The notes under the pieces are model-generated. The model was given only the letters and a program-made list of their open reading frames with translations, had not been told where the DNA came from and ran no database searches. Shown here in pieces: positions 1 through 8,580 of a stretch of DNA of 64,000 bases. The stretch lies in assembly GCA_964542425.1 (NCBI GenBank), contig CAZIUB010000031.1:5269-69268 (forward strand). Direction: 5' to 3'. The translations under genes were made by a program, and so were the position numbers. Position 1 is the stretch's first letter. Every line of letters starts with the position of its first letter. This DNA is from Dongia_A sp964542425. GTDB lineage: Bacteria; Pseudomonadota; Alphaproteobacteria; Dongiales; Dongiaceae.

Positions 1-75
1 AATTCTTTCAGGCGCTGATCGGCGACGCTTTGAGAACGGTTCCCCGGGGCCAGGGTTCTCCTTTTGGATCGCCGC

Positions 76-1069
76 ATGCCGCAATCACTCATCTTTGCCA
101 GTGTGCGGAATTGCGCCGAGGCCGATGTCTCGCGCAACGTCGACATTTGCCGGGATCTCACGACCGAGGCCGCCGCCAACGGTGCCCGCCTCGTCTGCTT
201 GCCGGAATACTTCTCCGGCGTGATCCTGGAAGGGGGCCGATTCCACCCCATCGCCTTTCCGGAAGGCCGCCGCCCAGACCTCCAGGCGTTCACCGATCTG
301 GCGCGCGACAAGCGGCTGTGGCTGTTGCTGGGCTTCTTGGGCGTGATCGCGCAGGACGGCAGGAAATTCAACCGCGCCTATGTGTTCTCGCCCGATGGTG
401 CCATCGCCGCGCGTTACGACAAGCTGCATCTCTTCGACGTCGATCTCGACTCCGTTACTTCGGTCCGGGAATCTGCGACCATCGCGCCGGGAAAGAGCGC
501 GGTAGTGGCGCGCACGCTCTTGATCTCGATCGGGCTCTCGATCTGCTACGATCCGCGCTTCGCCGGGCTCTACCGGGCGCCCGCCCAAGGCTGGGCGGAA
601 TTGCTGGCGGTGCCCTGCGCCTTCACCAGGCCGACCGGCGTGGCGCATTGGCACGTGCTCAATCGTGCTAGTGCCAACTTTCGAATAGGCCTGATACATG
701 AAGCGCTCCGATGCTTCCACGAAAGTCGGGCCGCATGTTACTAAACGATAGTACCCGCCAGCGTGGAATGGTGGGGCAACTGGGTCGAACCGACTTTCGG
801 CGACGGCGGGTACTAGGGCGATCGAGACCGGCAGTTGTGTGGCGGCACTCTGCCAGTTCGGCACGCTTCCCAGCGGGGGCGAATGCTACGGCCATTCGCT
901 GATCGTCGATCCCTGGGGAAGGGTGCTGGCCGATGGTGGCGAGGAGGCGGGCGTGGTCACCGCCGAGATCGATCCGGGCGAGGTCGCTCTCGCCCGCCGC
1001 CGCATCCCGGCCTTCACTCATGATCGTGAGTTCGAGCTGCCTGGGGAAAGCCAACTAGGAGCGCTGTGA
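76..1069 (+). pseudogene. Carbon-nitrogen hydrolase (nitrilase superfamily), split by a repeat element
   Basis: The 5' part (76 to 671) encodes an N-terminal amidase/nitrilase domain: the Glu in PEYFSG, the Lys in RYDKLHLFDVDL and the Cys in SICYDPRF are the Glu-Lys-Cys triad. The 3' part (about 817 to 1069) encodes the C-terminal family block with ECYGHSLIVDPWGRVLAD. Between them lies a 141-bp double-hairpin element flanked by CTAG on both sides. Removing the element and one CTAG joins codons into NRARAIET, which matches the family's usual RARAIEN segment, so the gene was intact before insertion. As it stands the frame runs into element sequence and stops at 744. ATG 76 is preferred over the TTG at 64. 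The intact enzyme would have been about 280 residues and close to the Nit1/Nit2 omega-amidase group; the substrate is unknown. Confidence 0.88.
672..812 (+). repeat. Double-hairpin MITE-like element, copy 1
   Basis: This 141-bp element begins TGCCAACTTTCG and ends CGACGGCGGGTA. It folds into two tandem hairpins: TGCCAACTTTCG pairs with CGAAAGTCGG about 40 bases on, and TAGTACCCGCC (749-759) pairs with GGCGGGTACTA (805-815). CTAG flanks it on both sides (668-671 and 813-816), consistent with a 4-bp target duplication. Three further copies lie at 8369, 17334 and 20929. No transposase is encoded; it is non-autonomous. CTAG fits the YTAR target known for IS5-type elements, but the mobilising transposase is a guess. 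Confidence 0.88.
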
Positions 1070-1398
1070 TTTTTTGGCGGTGTTTGTTGGACGAGATCCA
1101 ATTGCATTTGCGAGAGACCCCAAAAATAAAATCCAAGCGGACTCGGCCGGGCGAACCAACCGAGCGACGAAATGGGTTCGCTCTGCCTAGGCCTGCCCCA
1201 CTTCTACGGCCCAGTGCCCACCGCTTGCACCTGATTCGTCACCAACAGAGGGGGCGCCGTCGAATTGACAAGCGGGCGCTTCGTGGGCCACCTTAATCGC
1301 GTGGAACTGGATCCTGGTCTCGAAGTCCAGGCGCGAAAATTCAACCGACGCGCGCGCGCACCTGCCAGGCGCGTCTGGCCAATCGAGAGGAGAAGGAA
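1070..1398. other. Intergenic region, no gene recognised
   Basis: These 329 bases hold short open frames on both strands, but none has a recognisable product or a convincing ribosome-binding site. A purine-rich GAGAGGAGAAGGAA near the right end is the ribosome-binding site of the gene starting at 1399. A promoter for that gene probably lies here; no clear -35/-10 pair was seen. Confidence 0.5.
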
Positions 1399-1923
1399 AT
1401 GATGACGTTTGGGCGCCAAATCGCGGCAATGATTTTCTGCGCATCGATCGCATTTGGCTGGGCGCCGTGGGCGCCGCGTTCGAGCGCGAGCGCGGGCGAG
1501 AGCGGCAGCTTCTCGGCCATCATGGGGTTCAGCACCACCTACACCGCGATCAATTTCGCCGGGAGCAAGGTCACCGGCGGCTCGCTGCGCGGGCCATCGA
1601 CCGTCACCAGGAGCAGCGGCCCCCCGTTCGTCGAGGGCGAAAGCAATGTCCGCGTCTGCATCGTGTACGCGAAGCAGACCAGCGAGGGGGTAAAACTTGA
1701 GGCGCCCTGCGTGGTGACCGACGAGGCGGGCGACGAACTCTATTTGCTGGCGACGCGGAGCGTGGGCGACGTCTCGGTCGGCGGCGGGGGCGCGGGCAAG
1801 CAGCAGATCGTGGGCGGCACCGGCAAGTATGCCGGCATGACGGGGAGCTGCGACTACACCGTCGCCTACCTTCCGGGGGATTTGGGCGTCACGCAAATGG
1901 CCTGCGAGTGGCAGAAGCTCTGA
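1399..1923 (+). CDS. Small secreted protein with barrel-like motif, function unknown
   Basis: 174 residues. The first ~30 form a signal peptide (MMTFGRQIAAMIFCASIAFG then AxA-like cleavage near SASAG), so the product is probably periplasmic or secreted. The C-terminal half has a Gly-rich GGTGKYAGMTGS segment of the kind found in allene-oxide-cyclase-like / DUF3224-type beta barrels. Two cysteines in the C-terminal part (GSCDY and MACEW) and two earlier (VRVCIVY, APCVV) could form disulfides. A strong ribosome-binding site (GAGGAGAAGGAA) fixes the start. It stands alone between the broken hydrolase and the convergent stress-protein gene. The family assignment rests on one motif. Confidence 0.75.
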   Translation: MMTFGRQIAAMIFCASIAFGWAPWAPRSSASAGESGSFSAIMGFSTTYTAINFAGSKVTGGSLRGPSTVTRSSGPPFVEGESNVRVCIVYAKQTSEGVKLEAPCVVTDEAGDELYLLATRSVGDVSVGGGGAGKQQIVGGTGKYAGMTGSCDYTVAYLPGDLGVTQMACEWQKL

Positions 1924-2007
1924 CCCCGGCGGCGGTCGCCGGGTGGTCGGGCGAATTTCGGGATCGAGACACCAGCCTGGCCACCCCGGGCAGGGGAGGA
2001 GAGACGA

Positions 2008-2805
2008 TCAGGCGCTGAAAAGCACCGGCACCCTGGTCGAGGTGGCGATCTTCTCTGTCGCCCGGCCAAACCCGAGCATGCTGGTGATGGCCCCGCCGAA
2101 GGCGCCCATGACCAGCAGGCTGGCATCCAGTGTGGCCACCTCGGCGAGCAGGGCGCGGGCCCAGCCGCGCGCCGAAAGGCTGGCATCGCCGTAGCTGCGC
2201 CATTCCGAGACCGCGATGCCATGCGCGCCCAGATAGCGCTCCAGTTCCGGGCCCTTTTCGCCGCCGGCACGGCTGAGCACCACGAACGAGCCGGCGATGC
2301 GGATCAGCGGCATAGCCGCGCGCAAGGCGCGGCCGGCCTGGGGCGTGCCGTTCCACGAAAGCACGACCTTGTCCATGGACCCGGTCGCCGGCTGGGGCGG
2401 CATCACGAGGACCGGGCTGCGGGCGCTCCAGAGCGCCTCGTTCAATGCAAAGGCGTCCGGGCCCTCGGTCGACGACAGGCGCTCCAGCAGAATGGCGTCG
2501 CTGCAGGGCGCCGCGAGTTCCAGGATTTCGGGCAGCATTCCCTCGACCTCCAGGAAGCGGGCGTCGGGCAGCCCCTTGACCTCCGCATCATAGGCCTCGC
2601 GCGCGCGCTTGAGCGCCTTCTCCGTGATCGGCGTCACATCCACCGTGGCCATGCCCATGTCGAGCGGGCCGATCACCATCCCAGGCGACATCTTGTTGTG
2701 ATACACGGTGAGCTTCGCGCCCGCGCGCCGCGCGAAGGTCACGGCCGTGCGAAGCGAAACGGCATCGTTGTCCGAGCCGTCGATCACCAGGGAAATGCTT
2801 TTCAT
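2008..2805 (-). CDS. Universal stress protein, tandem UspA domains
   Basis: 265 residues, about the length of two fused Usp domains. The first runs from MKSISLVIDGSDNDAVSLR; the second starts near KVVLSWNGTPQAGRALR and ends LLVMGAFGGAITSMLGFGRATEKI, where G-A-F-G-G with a following GxxT/S-like stretch resembles the ATP-binding G2XG9GS/T signature. Cytoplasmic stress or energy-status responder in known relatives. The chosen ATG at 2805 matches the conserved beta-1 strand; a longer in-frame extension to 2955 is low in homology. Transcribed on its own, divergent from amtB. Confidence 0.88.
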   Translation of the reverse strand: MKSISLVIDGSDNDAVSLRTAVTFARRAGAKLTVYHNKMSPGMVIGPLDMGMATVDVTPITEKALKRAREAYDAEVKGLPDARFLEVEGMLPEILELAAPCSDAILLERLSSTEGPDAFALNEALWSARSPVLVMPPQPATGSMDKVVLSWNGTPQAGRALRAAMPLIRIAGSFVVLSRAGGEKGPELERYLGAHGIAVSEWRSYGDASLSARGWARALLAEVATLDASLLVMGAFGGAITSMLGFGRATEKIATSTRVPVLFSA

Positions 2806-3060
2806 GAACCTTGCCCCGAACCCTTGCCCCAGGAGTGGCGAACCTAACATTTCGGCCGCGCATCGGGTAGCCGGAAACTTGGCGCCCGTCCGGCCCCGGC
2901 GCCCGGGGCGGGGCGGGGCGCCGCCATCCGGGGCCGATCGCAAGGAATCGACCAATCAAATCGCCGCGCTCCGGGCGTCGCCTTGCCAATGCCGTCGCCT
3001 TGCCGCAATCTCGGCCCAGAGAGCCGGTCATCCGGTGGATGTCGTAAGGGGAGAGATGCC

Positions 3061-4383
3061 ATGACAGTGCCTGCCGCAATACCAACCGCCACCCGGCGCC
3101 CGCGCATCGGGCGCGCCGCCCTGGCGTTCCTCGCCCTCCTCATGGCGCCGCTGTCGGCCCGGGCCGAGGACGGCGTCATCGACAGTGGCGACACCGCATG
3201 GATGTTGGTGTCTACCGCGCTCGTCATCCTGATGACGGTACCTGGGCTGGTGTTGTTCTACGGCGGCTTGGTGCGCAAGAAGAATGTGCTCGCCACCTTC
3301 GTGCAGTGCTTTGCCACCTGCGCGCTCGCCTCGGTGGTCTGGATGATCGCCGGCTACAGCCTCTCGTTCCGCGAGGGCATCGGCTTCATCGGCGGCTTCG
3401 ATCGCCTGTTCCTCGCCGGCCTGACCGTCGAGGCGACGGTGGGTACGATCCCGGAATCGGTCTTCATGATGTTCCAGATGGCCTTCGCCATCATCACGCC
3501 GGCGCTCATCACCGGCGCCTATGCCGACCGCATGAAGTTCTCGGCGATGCTGGTCTTCAACGCGCTGTGGATTCTCCTAGTCTACGCGCCGGTGTGCCAC
3601 TGGGTGTGGGGCGGCGGCCTGCTGGCGGATGCCGGCGTGCTCGACTATGCCGGCGGCACAGTCGTCCACATCAACGCCGGCGTCGCCGGCCTCGTCGCCG
3701 CGCTGGTCATCGGCAAGCGCTTGCGCTACGGCAGCGAGAATTTCCCGCCGCACAGCCTGGTCCTTTCGATCGTCGGCGCGGGCCTGCTCTGGGTCGGCTG
3801 GTTCGGCTTCAACGCGGGCTCCGCGCTCGCCGCCGACGGCCGCGCCGGCATGGCGATGGCGGTGACGCAGATCGCCGCCGCCGCCGCCGCCCTGTCGTGG
3901 ATGCTGGTGGAATGGCTGCTGCGCGGCAAGCCGAGCGGCCTCGGGCTCATCTCCGGTGCCGTCGGCGGCCTGGTGGCGATCACGCCGGCCGCCGGCTTCG
4001 TCAACCCGCTGGGCGGGCTCGCCATCGGCCTGCTGGCGGGTGCTGCCTGCTACTGGGGCGCCAATAACCTGAAGCGGCGCTTGAAGTACGACGATTCGCT
4101 CGACGCCTTCGGCATCCACGGCATCGGCGGCATCGTCGGCGCGCTGCTGACCGGCGTGTTCGCCAGCGAGGCAGTGGGCGGCACCGCCGGGCTGATCGAG
4201 GGCAATGGCGAGCAGGTGCTGCGGCAGCTCTGGGGCGTCGCCCTCACCATTGCCTACTGTGCGATCGCCACCTGGGTGGTGCTGAAGCTGATCGAGAAGA
4301 CGATCGGCCTGCGCGTCGACGAGAAGGCCGAGACGATCGGCCTCGACATTTCGCTGCACGGCCAACGTGGCTACGAGATCTAG
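3061..4383 (+). CDS. amtB: Ammonium transporter
   Basis: 440 residues with a cleavable signal peptide (ALAFLALLMAPLSARA) followed by about eleven membrane segments, as expected for Amt/MEP/Rh proteins. Both pore histidines can be seen: one in GGTVVHINAGVAGL and one in DAFGIHGIGGIVGAL. The selectivity region PVCHWVWGGG is present. ATG 3061 is preceded by GGGGAGAG, and an upstream in-frame extension to 2983 lacks such a site. The PII gene follows after 15 bases, the classic amtB-glnK arrangement, so the PII protein probably gates this channel. I saw no clear sigma-54 promoter upstream. Confidence 0.96.
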   Translation: MTVPAAIPTATRRPRIGRAALAFLALLMAPLSARAEDGVIDSGDTAWMLVSTALVILMTVPGLVLFYGGLVRKKNVLATFVQCFATCALASVVWMIAGYSLSFREGIGFIGGFDRLFLAGLTVEATVGTIPESVFMMFQMAFAIITPALITGAYADRMKFSAMLVFNALWILLVYAPVCHWVWGGGLLADAGVLDYAGGTVVHINAGVAGLVAALVIGKRLRYGSENFPPHSLVLSIVGAGLLWVGWFGFNAGSALAADGRAGMAMAVTQIAAAAAALSWMLVEWLLRGKPSGLGLISGAVGGLVAITPAAGFVNPLGGLAIGLLAGAACYWGANNLKRRLKYDDSLDAFGIHGIGGIVGALLTGVFASEAVGGTAGLIEGNGEQVLRQLWGVALTIAYCAIATWVVLKLIEKTIGLRVDEKAETIGLDISLHGQRGYEI

Positions 4384-4398
4384 GGCGGGAGAGTGGGC

Positions 4399-4743
4399 AT
4401 GAAATACGTCATCGCCATCGTCCAACCGCACAAGCTGGAGGAGGTCAGGGATGCCCTGATTGCCCTCGACATCACGGCGCTCACCGCCACCGAGGTGCGC
4501 CGCTTCGGCGGCAGCGAGGAGCACATGGAATTCTACCGTTCCGTCGACTATAAGGTCGGCTTCCTGCCCAAGATCAAGATCGAGTTCGCGGTGTCGGACG
4601 AGATCGTCGACCGCGCCATCGACGCTTTGCGCGAGGCGGCGACCACGGGCAGCATCGGCGATGGCCGGATCTACGTGCTCGAGCTCGCCAAGACGGTACA
4701 GATCAAGTCCGGCAGGATCGACGCCGATGTGCTGGCGCTGTAG
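4399..4743 (+). CDS. PII-family nitrogen regulator with altered T-loop
   Basis: 114 residues, normal PII length. Tyr51 (uridylylation site in E. coli GlnB numbering) and Lys58 are kept in SVDYKVGFLPK, and the B-loop is TGSIGDGRIYV. The T-loop start differs: the usual GFGRQKGH is RFGGSEEH here, so Gln39, which contacts Mg-ATP and 2-oxoglutarate in studied PII proteins, is replaced by Ser and the following Lys-Gly by Glu-Glu. It lies 15 bases after amtB and before glnA, so it should act on the transporter and nitrogen assimilation, possibly with changed 2-oxoglutarate sensing. GTG 4393 is an alternative start two codons upstream. Confidence 0.93.
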   Translation: MKYVIAIVQPHKLEEVRDALIALDITALTATEVRRFGGSEEHMEFYRSVDYKVGFLPKIKIEFAVSDEIVDRAIDALREAATTGSIGDGRIYVLELAKTVQIKSGRIDADVLAL

Positions 4744-4952
4744 CGGCGGGGGGTGCCGCCGCTGCTGGCCGAGCCCTGGCTTGGCCTGGTTTGGCCCGGA
4801 GATTTCGCCACGCGCAATATCCGTATCGCCAAGCTCTGGCGCGTGGAGACATTCATGGGCCGCGGCCGTCGCCTTCGCCCGCGATCTCGGCCGGTAGCGC
4901 CGGGCATCCGATGGATTTCACATTATCAAACTTGTCACGGAGGTGTTGAATC

Positions 4953-4974
4953 GCTAATTACTTGCGCAATTAGC
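4953..4974. promoter_or_regulatory. Inverted repeat upstream of glnA, possible operator
   Basis: GCTAATT (4953-4959) and AATTAGC (4968-4974) form a perfect 7-bp inverted repeat with an 8-base spacer in an AT-richer stretch, 23 bases before the glnA start. A TTGTCA at 4932 could be a -35 element, though the matching -10 is poor. The position suits a repressor or activator site, or a 5'-UTR hairpin. The binding protein is unknown. Confidence 0.4.
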
Positions 4975-4997
4975 CTTCATAGAGGGAATTCAGAGCC

Positions 4998-6404
4998 ATG
5001 AAGACCGCAGCGGAGATCGTCGAGCGCATCGAGCGTGACGGCATCGATTTCGTGGACTTCCGGTTCACGGACACAAGAGGCAAGTGGCAGCACCTGTCGC
5101 AGCACCGCGACACGGTCACCGAGAATTTCCTCACCGAAGGGGTGCTGTTCGACGGCTCGTCGATCGCCGGTTGGAAGGACATCAACGAATCCGACATGCT
5201 GCTGGTGCCGCAGCTCGACACCTGCGTCGAGGATCCCTTCTCCGACAAACTGCTGGTCATCGTGTGCGACGTGCACGAGCCGGCCAGCCGCGAACGGTAC
5301 AACCGCGATCCGCGCGGCGTGGCGCGACGCGCCGAGGAATACCTGGCTTCGACCGGCATCGGTGACATCGCCTATTTCGGTCCGGAGCCGGAGTTCTTCG
5401 TCTTCGACAGCGTGCGCTTCTCGGTGACGCCGAACGCCTCGTTCTATTATCTCGACTCCACCGAGGACCCTTACAATTCCGGCAAGGACTATCCCGACGG
5501 CAACCGCGGCCACCGGCCCGGGCCCAAGGGCGGCTACTTCCCGGTACCGCCGGTCGACCAGAACCAGGAGATGCGGAGCGACATGGTGCGGCGCATGCTC
5601 CGCATGGGCGTCGGCGTCGAGAAGCACCATCACGAGGTGGCGCCCAGCCAGCATGAGCTCGGCATCAAGTTCGACACCCTCGTGCGTTGCGCCGACAATG
5701 TGCAGAAGTACAAGTACGTAGTGCACAACGTCGCCGACGCTAGGGCCAAGACCGCGACCTTCATGCCCAAGCCCGTCATGGCCGACAACGGCTCGGGCAT
5801 GCACTGCCACCAGTCGATCTGGAAGGGCGCCACGCCGGTCTTCGCCGGCAATGGCTACCAAGGGCTTTCCCAGGAGGCGCTCTGGTACATCGGCGGCATC
5901 ATCAAGCATGGCCGCGCGCTCAACGTCTTCACCAACCCGACGACCAACAGCTACAAGCGCCTGGTCCCGGGCTACGAGGCCCCGGTTTTCCTCGCCTATG
6001 CTTCGCGCAACCGCTCGGCCTCGTGCCGCATCCCTTTCGCCGACGGCCCCAATGCCAAGCGCGTCGAGGTGCGCTTCCCCGATGCCGCGGCCAATCCCTA
6101 CCTCGCCTTCGCGGCCATGCTGATGGCGGGCATCGACGGCATCCAGAATCGTATCGACCCGGGCAAGGCGCTGGAGCGCAACCTCTACGAAATGCCGGAA
6201 GAGGAAATCGTCGACCTGCCGACCGTCTGCCGCAGCCTGCGCGAGGCCGTGCGCGAGACCTCGACCCACCGCGAGTTCCTGCTCAAGGGCGGTGTATTCT
6301 CCGAGGACATGATCGACGCGTACTTGCATCTGAAACGCCAGGAGCTCCACCTCGCCGAGACGACGACAACCGCGCTGGAATACCAGATGTATTACAGCGT
6401 CTGA
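4998..6404 (+). CDS. glnA: Glutamine synthetase, type I
   Basis: 468 residues, the standard GS-I length. It makes glutamine from glutamate, ammonia and ATP. Visible family blocks: DGSSIAGW (52-59), FGPEPEFFVFD (metal-binding Glu), KPVMADNGSGMHCHQS (258-273), NPTTNSYKRLVPGYEAP (313-329, ATP and glutamate site) and NRSASCRIP. Tyr397 in RNLYEMP corresponds to the adenylylation site, so GlnE control is likely. It lies 254 bases after the PII gene on the same strand, with its own upstream inverted repeat. The amtB-PII-glnA order makes a compact ammonia uptake and assimilation module. The protein ends in YYSV as usual. Confidence 0.96.
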   Translation: MKTAAEIVERIERDGIDFVDFRFTDTRGKWQHLSQHRDTVTENFLTEGVLFDGSSIAGWKDINESDMLLVPQLDTCVEDPFSDKLLVIVCDVHEPASRERYNRDPRGVARRAEEYLASTGIGDIAYFGPEPEFFVFDSVRFSVTPNASFYYLDSTEDPYNSGKDYPDGNRGHRPGPKGGYFPVPPVDQNQEMRSDMVRRMLRMGVGVEKHHHEVAPSQHELGIKFDTLVRCADNVQKYKYVVHNVADARAKTATFMPKPVMADNGSGMHCHQSIWKGATPVFAGNGYQGLSQEALWYIGGIIKHGRALNVFTNPTTNSYKRLVPGYEAPVFLAYASRNRSASCRIPFADGPNAKRVEVRFPDAAANPYLAFAAMLMAGIDGIQNRIDPGKALERNLYEMPEEEIVDLPTVCRSLREAVRETSTHREFLLKGGVFSEDMIDAYLHLKRQELHLAETTTTALEYQMYYSV

Positions 6405-6465
6405 GTGACCGCCCCGACCCGGCACCGGTGCGATCGCGGATCGCAAGGCGGGAGCGCCATGACCC

Positions 6466-7434
6466 TCATAATCCCCCCGCCTCGAACAGCATGTCGATCA
6501 CCCGCTGGTTGGCGCGCGAGGATTCGATGGGGAAGGCGAGCGTGGCTTTTCCCGCCACCGCCTCCGCGAAATTCTCCGCCTGCAGGCGATACTGGTTGTC
6601 GGATGGGAAGTAGAATTCCTCGACCCCCATCTGGCGGTCGCGGCGCATCGCAACCTTGGTCATCCCGAATTGGCCGGCGTTGAAGGGCGTCTCGACGCTG
6701 ACCCAGCCATCCGATCCGTGGAAAGTCATGCCCTGGCGCCCGGATAATTGCGTCGCGCAGTAGAAATCAAGATCGAACCCCTCGAATTCCAGATGGCAGA
6801 GCGCATAGCGATCGATGCCGAATTGCGGGTCCAACTCGATCCTGGCCCTGGCCGAGATCGGCTCCTTGCCTGTAACAAGCCGGGTCGTCACCACCGGATA
6901 GACGCCGATGTCACGCAAGCCCCCACCACCCAGTTCCGGGTGGTTGCGCATGTTGTCGGGGTCCTTGAGCACATAGCTGAAGGCGCCCTGCACCACGCGG
7001 AGCGTGCCGATCTTGCCGCCTTGCACCAGATCGCGCACCAGGTGCCATTGCGGATGGTGGGCGACCATGAAGGCCTCGCCGACGACGAGCCCGGAACGGT
7101 CGCGAAGTGCCATCAATTCGTCCACCTCTTCCGCCCTCATGGCGATGGGTTTTTCGCACAGCACATGCTTGCCGGCGGCGATCGCGCGCTTGGTCCATTC
7201 CACATGCTGGGCGGTGACCAGCGGGATATAGACCGCATCCACATCGGGCGAAGCCAAGAGCGCCTGGTAATCGCCGAAAATCCGCGGAATGGCGAAATGC
7301 TCCGCCACCGCCTTGGCCCGGGAAGGATCGCGGGCGGCGATCGCCATGACCTTGCCGTTGCTGCTTAGTTGGATGCCCGGGATTACCTGCTCGCGCGCGA
7401 TCTTGGCCGCGCCTAGGACGCCCCACCGCAGCAT
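6466..7434 (-). CDS. Gfo/Idh/MocA family oxidoreductase
   Basis: 322 residues. N-terminal Rossmann fold WGVLGAAKIAREQVIPG binds NAD(P); the catalytic-region motif CEKPIAM follows, then the alpha/beta substrate domain with GGGGLRDIGVYPV. Likely a sugar or cyclitol dehydrogenase, cytoplasmic; the substrate cannot be read from sequence. ATG 7434 is preceded by GAGAGGAA and matches the family start; 7455 is an alternative. The hydrolase gene at 7471 lies just upstream on the same strand, so the two are probably co-transcribed. Confidence 0.9.
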   Translation of the reverse strand: MLRWGVLGAAKIAREQVIPGIQLSSNGKVMAIAARDPSRAKAVAEHFAIPRIFGDYQALLASPDVDAVYIPLVTAQHVEWTKRAIAAGKHVLCEKPIAMRAEEVDELMALRDRSGLVVGEAFMVAHHPQWHLVRDLVQGGKIGTLRVVQGAFSYVLKDPDNMRNHPELGGGGLRDIGVYPVVTTRLVTGKEPISARARIELDPQFGIDRYALCHLEFEGFDLDFYCATQLSGRQGMTFHGSDGWVSVETPFNAGQFGMTKVAMRRDRQMGVEEFYFPSDNQYRLQAENFAEAVAGKATLAFPIESSRANQRVIDMLFEAGGL

Positions 7435-7470
7435 TTGCCTGTTCCTCTCGTTCATTGGCCAAGTTCCGGC

Positions 7471-8346
7471 TCAGGCGCCGCCCTGGTCGCCATCTAGCGT
7501 CAACAGCTTGCCGTAGAGGTCTGGCCGGCGGTCGCGGAATATGCCCCAGGACGCCCGCCGGGCGCGAATTTCCTCGAGATCGAAACCGGCGACGATGACC
7601 GCTTCTGCGCTTCCGGCCTCCGCGACCTTGGCGCCCCAAGGATCGGCGATGAAGGATCGGCCATGGAAATCGAGCGCGCAGCTCCGGCCCTGTTCGCGGC
7701 CGACGCGGTTCGCGGCCACCAATGGCACCATGTTTGCCCCGGCATGGCCTTGCATCACCCGCTGCCAATGATCGGCGCTTTGTATCGTGGAATCGTTGGG
7801 CTCGCTGCCGATCGCCGTCGGATAGAGCAGGATCTCCGCGCCTTGCAGCGCCAGCGCCCGCGCGCATTCGGGAAACCATTGATCCCAGCAGATGCCGATC
7901 CCGATCTTCCCGAATTTCGTGTCCCAGACCCGGAAACCGGTGTCGCCGGGATTAAAGTAGTACTTCTCCTGGTAACCAGGCCCATCCGGGATGTGCGACT
8001 TGCGATAGAGGCCGAGCTCGCCGCCGTCGGCATCGATGACCATGACCGAATTGTAATAGGCGTTGTTGGCGCGCTCGAAGAAGCTGACCGGCAGCACCAA
8101 ATTCAATTCGGCGGCAAGGGCCGCCATGCGCCGGATGGTCGGATGGCCCTCGGCCGGGTGGGCCAGCGCGAACAGGGATGGCGCCTGATCCTTGCAGAAG
8201 TAGGGGGTCTCGAACAGTTCCTGGGTGAGGACGATGTCGGCGCCCTTGCCGGCGGCGTCGCGGATCAGACGCTCGGCCGTCGCGACGTTTTCCGCCGGTT
8301 CCTGCTTGGCGGCGAATTGCGTCGCCGCGACCCAAACCCTCGACAT
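7471..8346 (-). CDS. aguB: N-carbamoylputrescine amidase-like hydrolase
   Basis: 291 residues of the nitrilase superfamily. The triad is visible: Glu43 in TQELFETPYF, Lys116 in YRKSHIPDGPGYQEKYYF and Cys153 in GICWDQWFPE. The blocks CKDQ, HIPDGPGYQEKYYF and GWPFPE-like WFPECARALALQGAE are typical of AguB, which releases putrescine, CO2 and ammonia from N-carbamoylputrescine. No agmatine deiminase gene is nearby, so the true substrate could be another carbamoyl-amine. A double-hairpin repeat copy lies 23 bases before its start, inside the divergent promoter region shared with the flavin reductase gene. Confidence 0.88.
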   Translation of the reverse strand: MSRVWVAATQFAAKQEPAENVATAERLIRDAAGKGADIVLTQELFETPYFCKDQAPSLFALAHPAEGHPTIRRMAALAAELNLVLPVSFFERANNAYYNSVMVIDADGGELGLYRKSHIPDGPGYQEKYYFNPGDTGFRVWDTKFGKIGIGICWDQWFPECARALALQGAEILLYPTAIGSEPNDSTIQSADHWQRVMQGHAGANMVPLVAANRVGREQGRSCALDFHGRSFIADPWGAKVAEAGSAEAVIVAGFDLEEIRARRASWGIFRDRRPDLYGKLLTLDGDQGGA

Positions 8347-8368
8347 GCCATCAACCCCTTCCGCACAG

Positions 8369-8508
8369 TACCCGCCGTCGCCGATGGCCGATTCGAGCCA
8401 ATTGACCCCACCAGAGTACGCCGGCGGGTACTATCATATGGCAACATGTGCCAACTTTCGTGGCTGCATCGGAGGGTTGCATGTATCACGCATATTCGAA
8501 AGTTGGCA
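8369..8508 (-). repeat. Double-hairpin MITE-like element, copy 2
   Basis: About 140 bp, in inverted orientation relative to copy 1: it begins TACCCGCCGTCG and ends CGAAAGTTGGCA on the plus strand. Both internal hairpin arms are kept, including GGCGGGTACTATC. Flanks are ACAG and CTGG, so a CTAG duplication is not preserved here. It fills most of the gap between two divergent genes and must overlap or displace their promoters. Confidence 0.85.
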
Positions 8509-8580
8509 CTGGCGCGAATTCACGGCACCATACCCCGGAAATCTTTTCCCGCCCAAGCGCAATCCCAAGGTCCAACACCC

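Noticed and set aside
672..812. Small protein encoded by the double-hairpin element (similar frames such as PTFxExSxxFMYxAYSKVGT in the copies)
   Set aside because: The frame similarity follows from nucleotide identity between copies; lengths and stops differ, and the frame is not conserved in copy 4.
1187..1453. Minus-strand frame with VEFSRLDFETRIQFHAIKVAHE
   Set aside because: No recognisable family, no ribosome-binding site, overlaps the signal-peptide coding region of the 1399 gene.
3577..4524. Minus-strand open frame opposite amtB and the PII gene
   Set aside because: Shadow of the transporter gene; no ribosome-binding site and no recognisable domain.
2806..4997. Sigma-54/NtrC promoter upstream of amtB or glnA
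   Set aside because: No TGGCAC-N5-TTGCA-like site was found on the plus strand in either leader.
4977..6446. Long minus-strand open frame (489 codons) antisense to glnA
   Set aside because: GC-rich codon bias opens the opposite strand; no homology in the translation, and glnA on the plus strand is certain.
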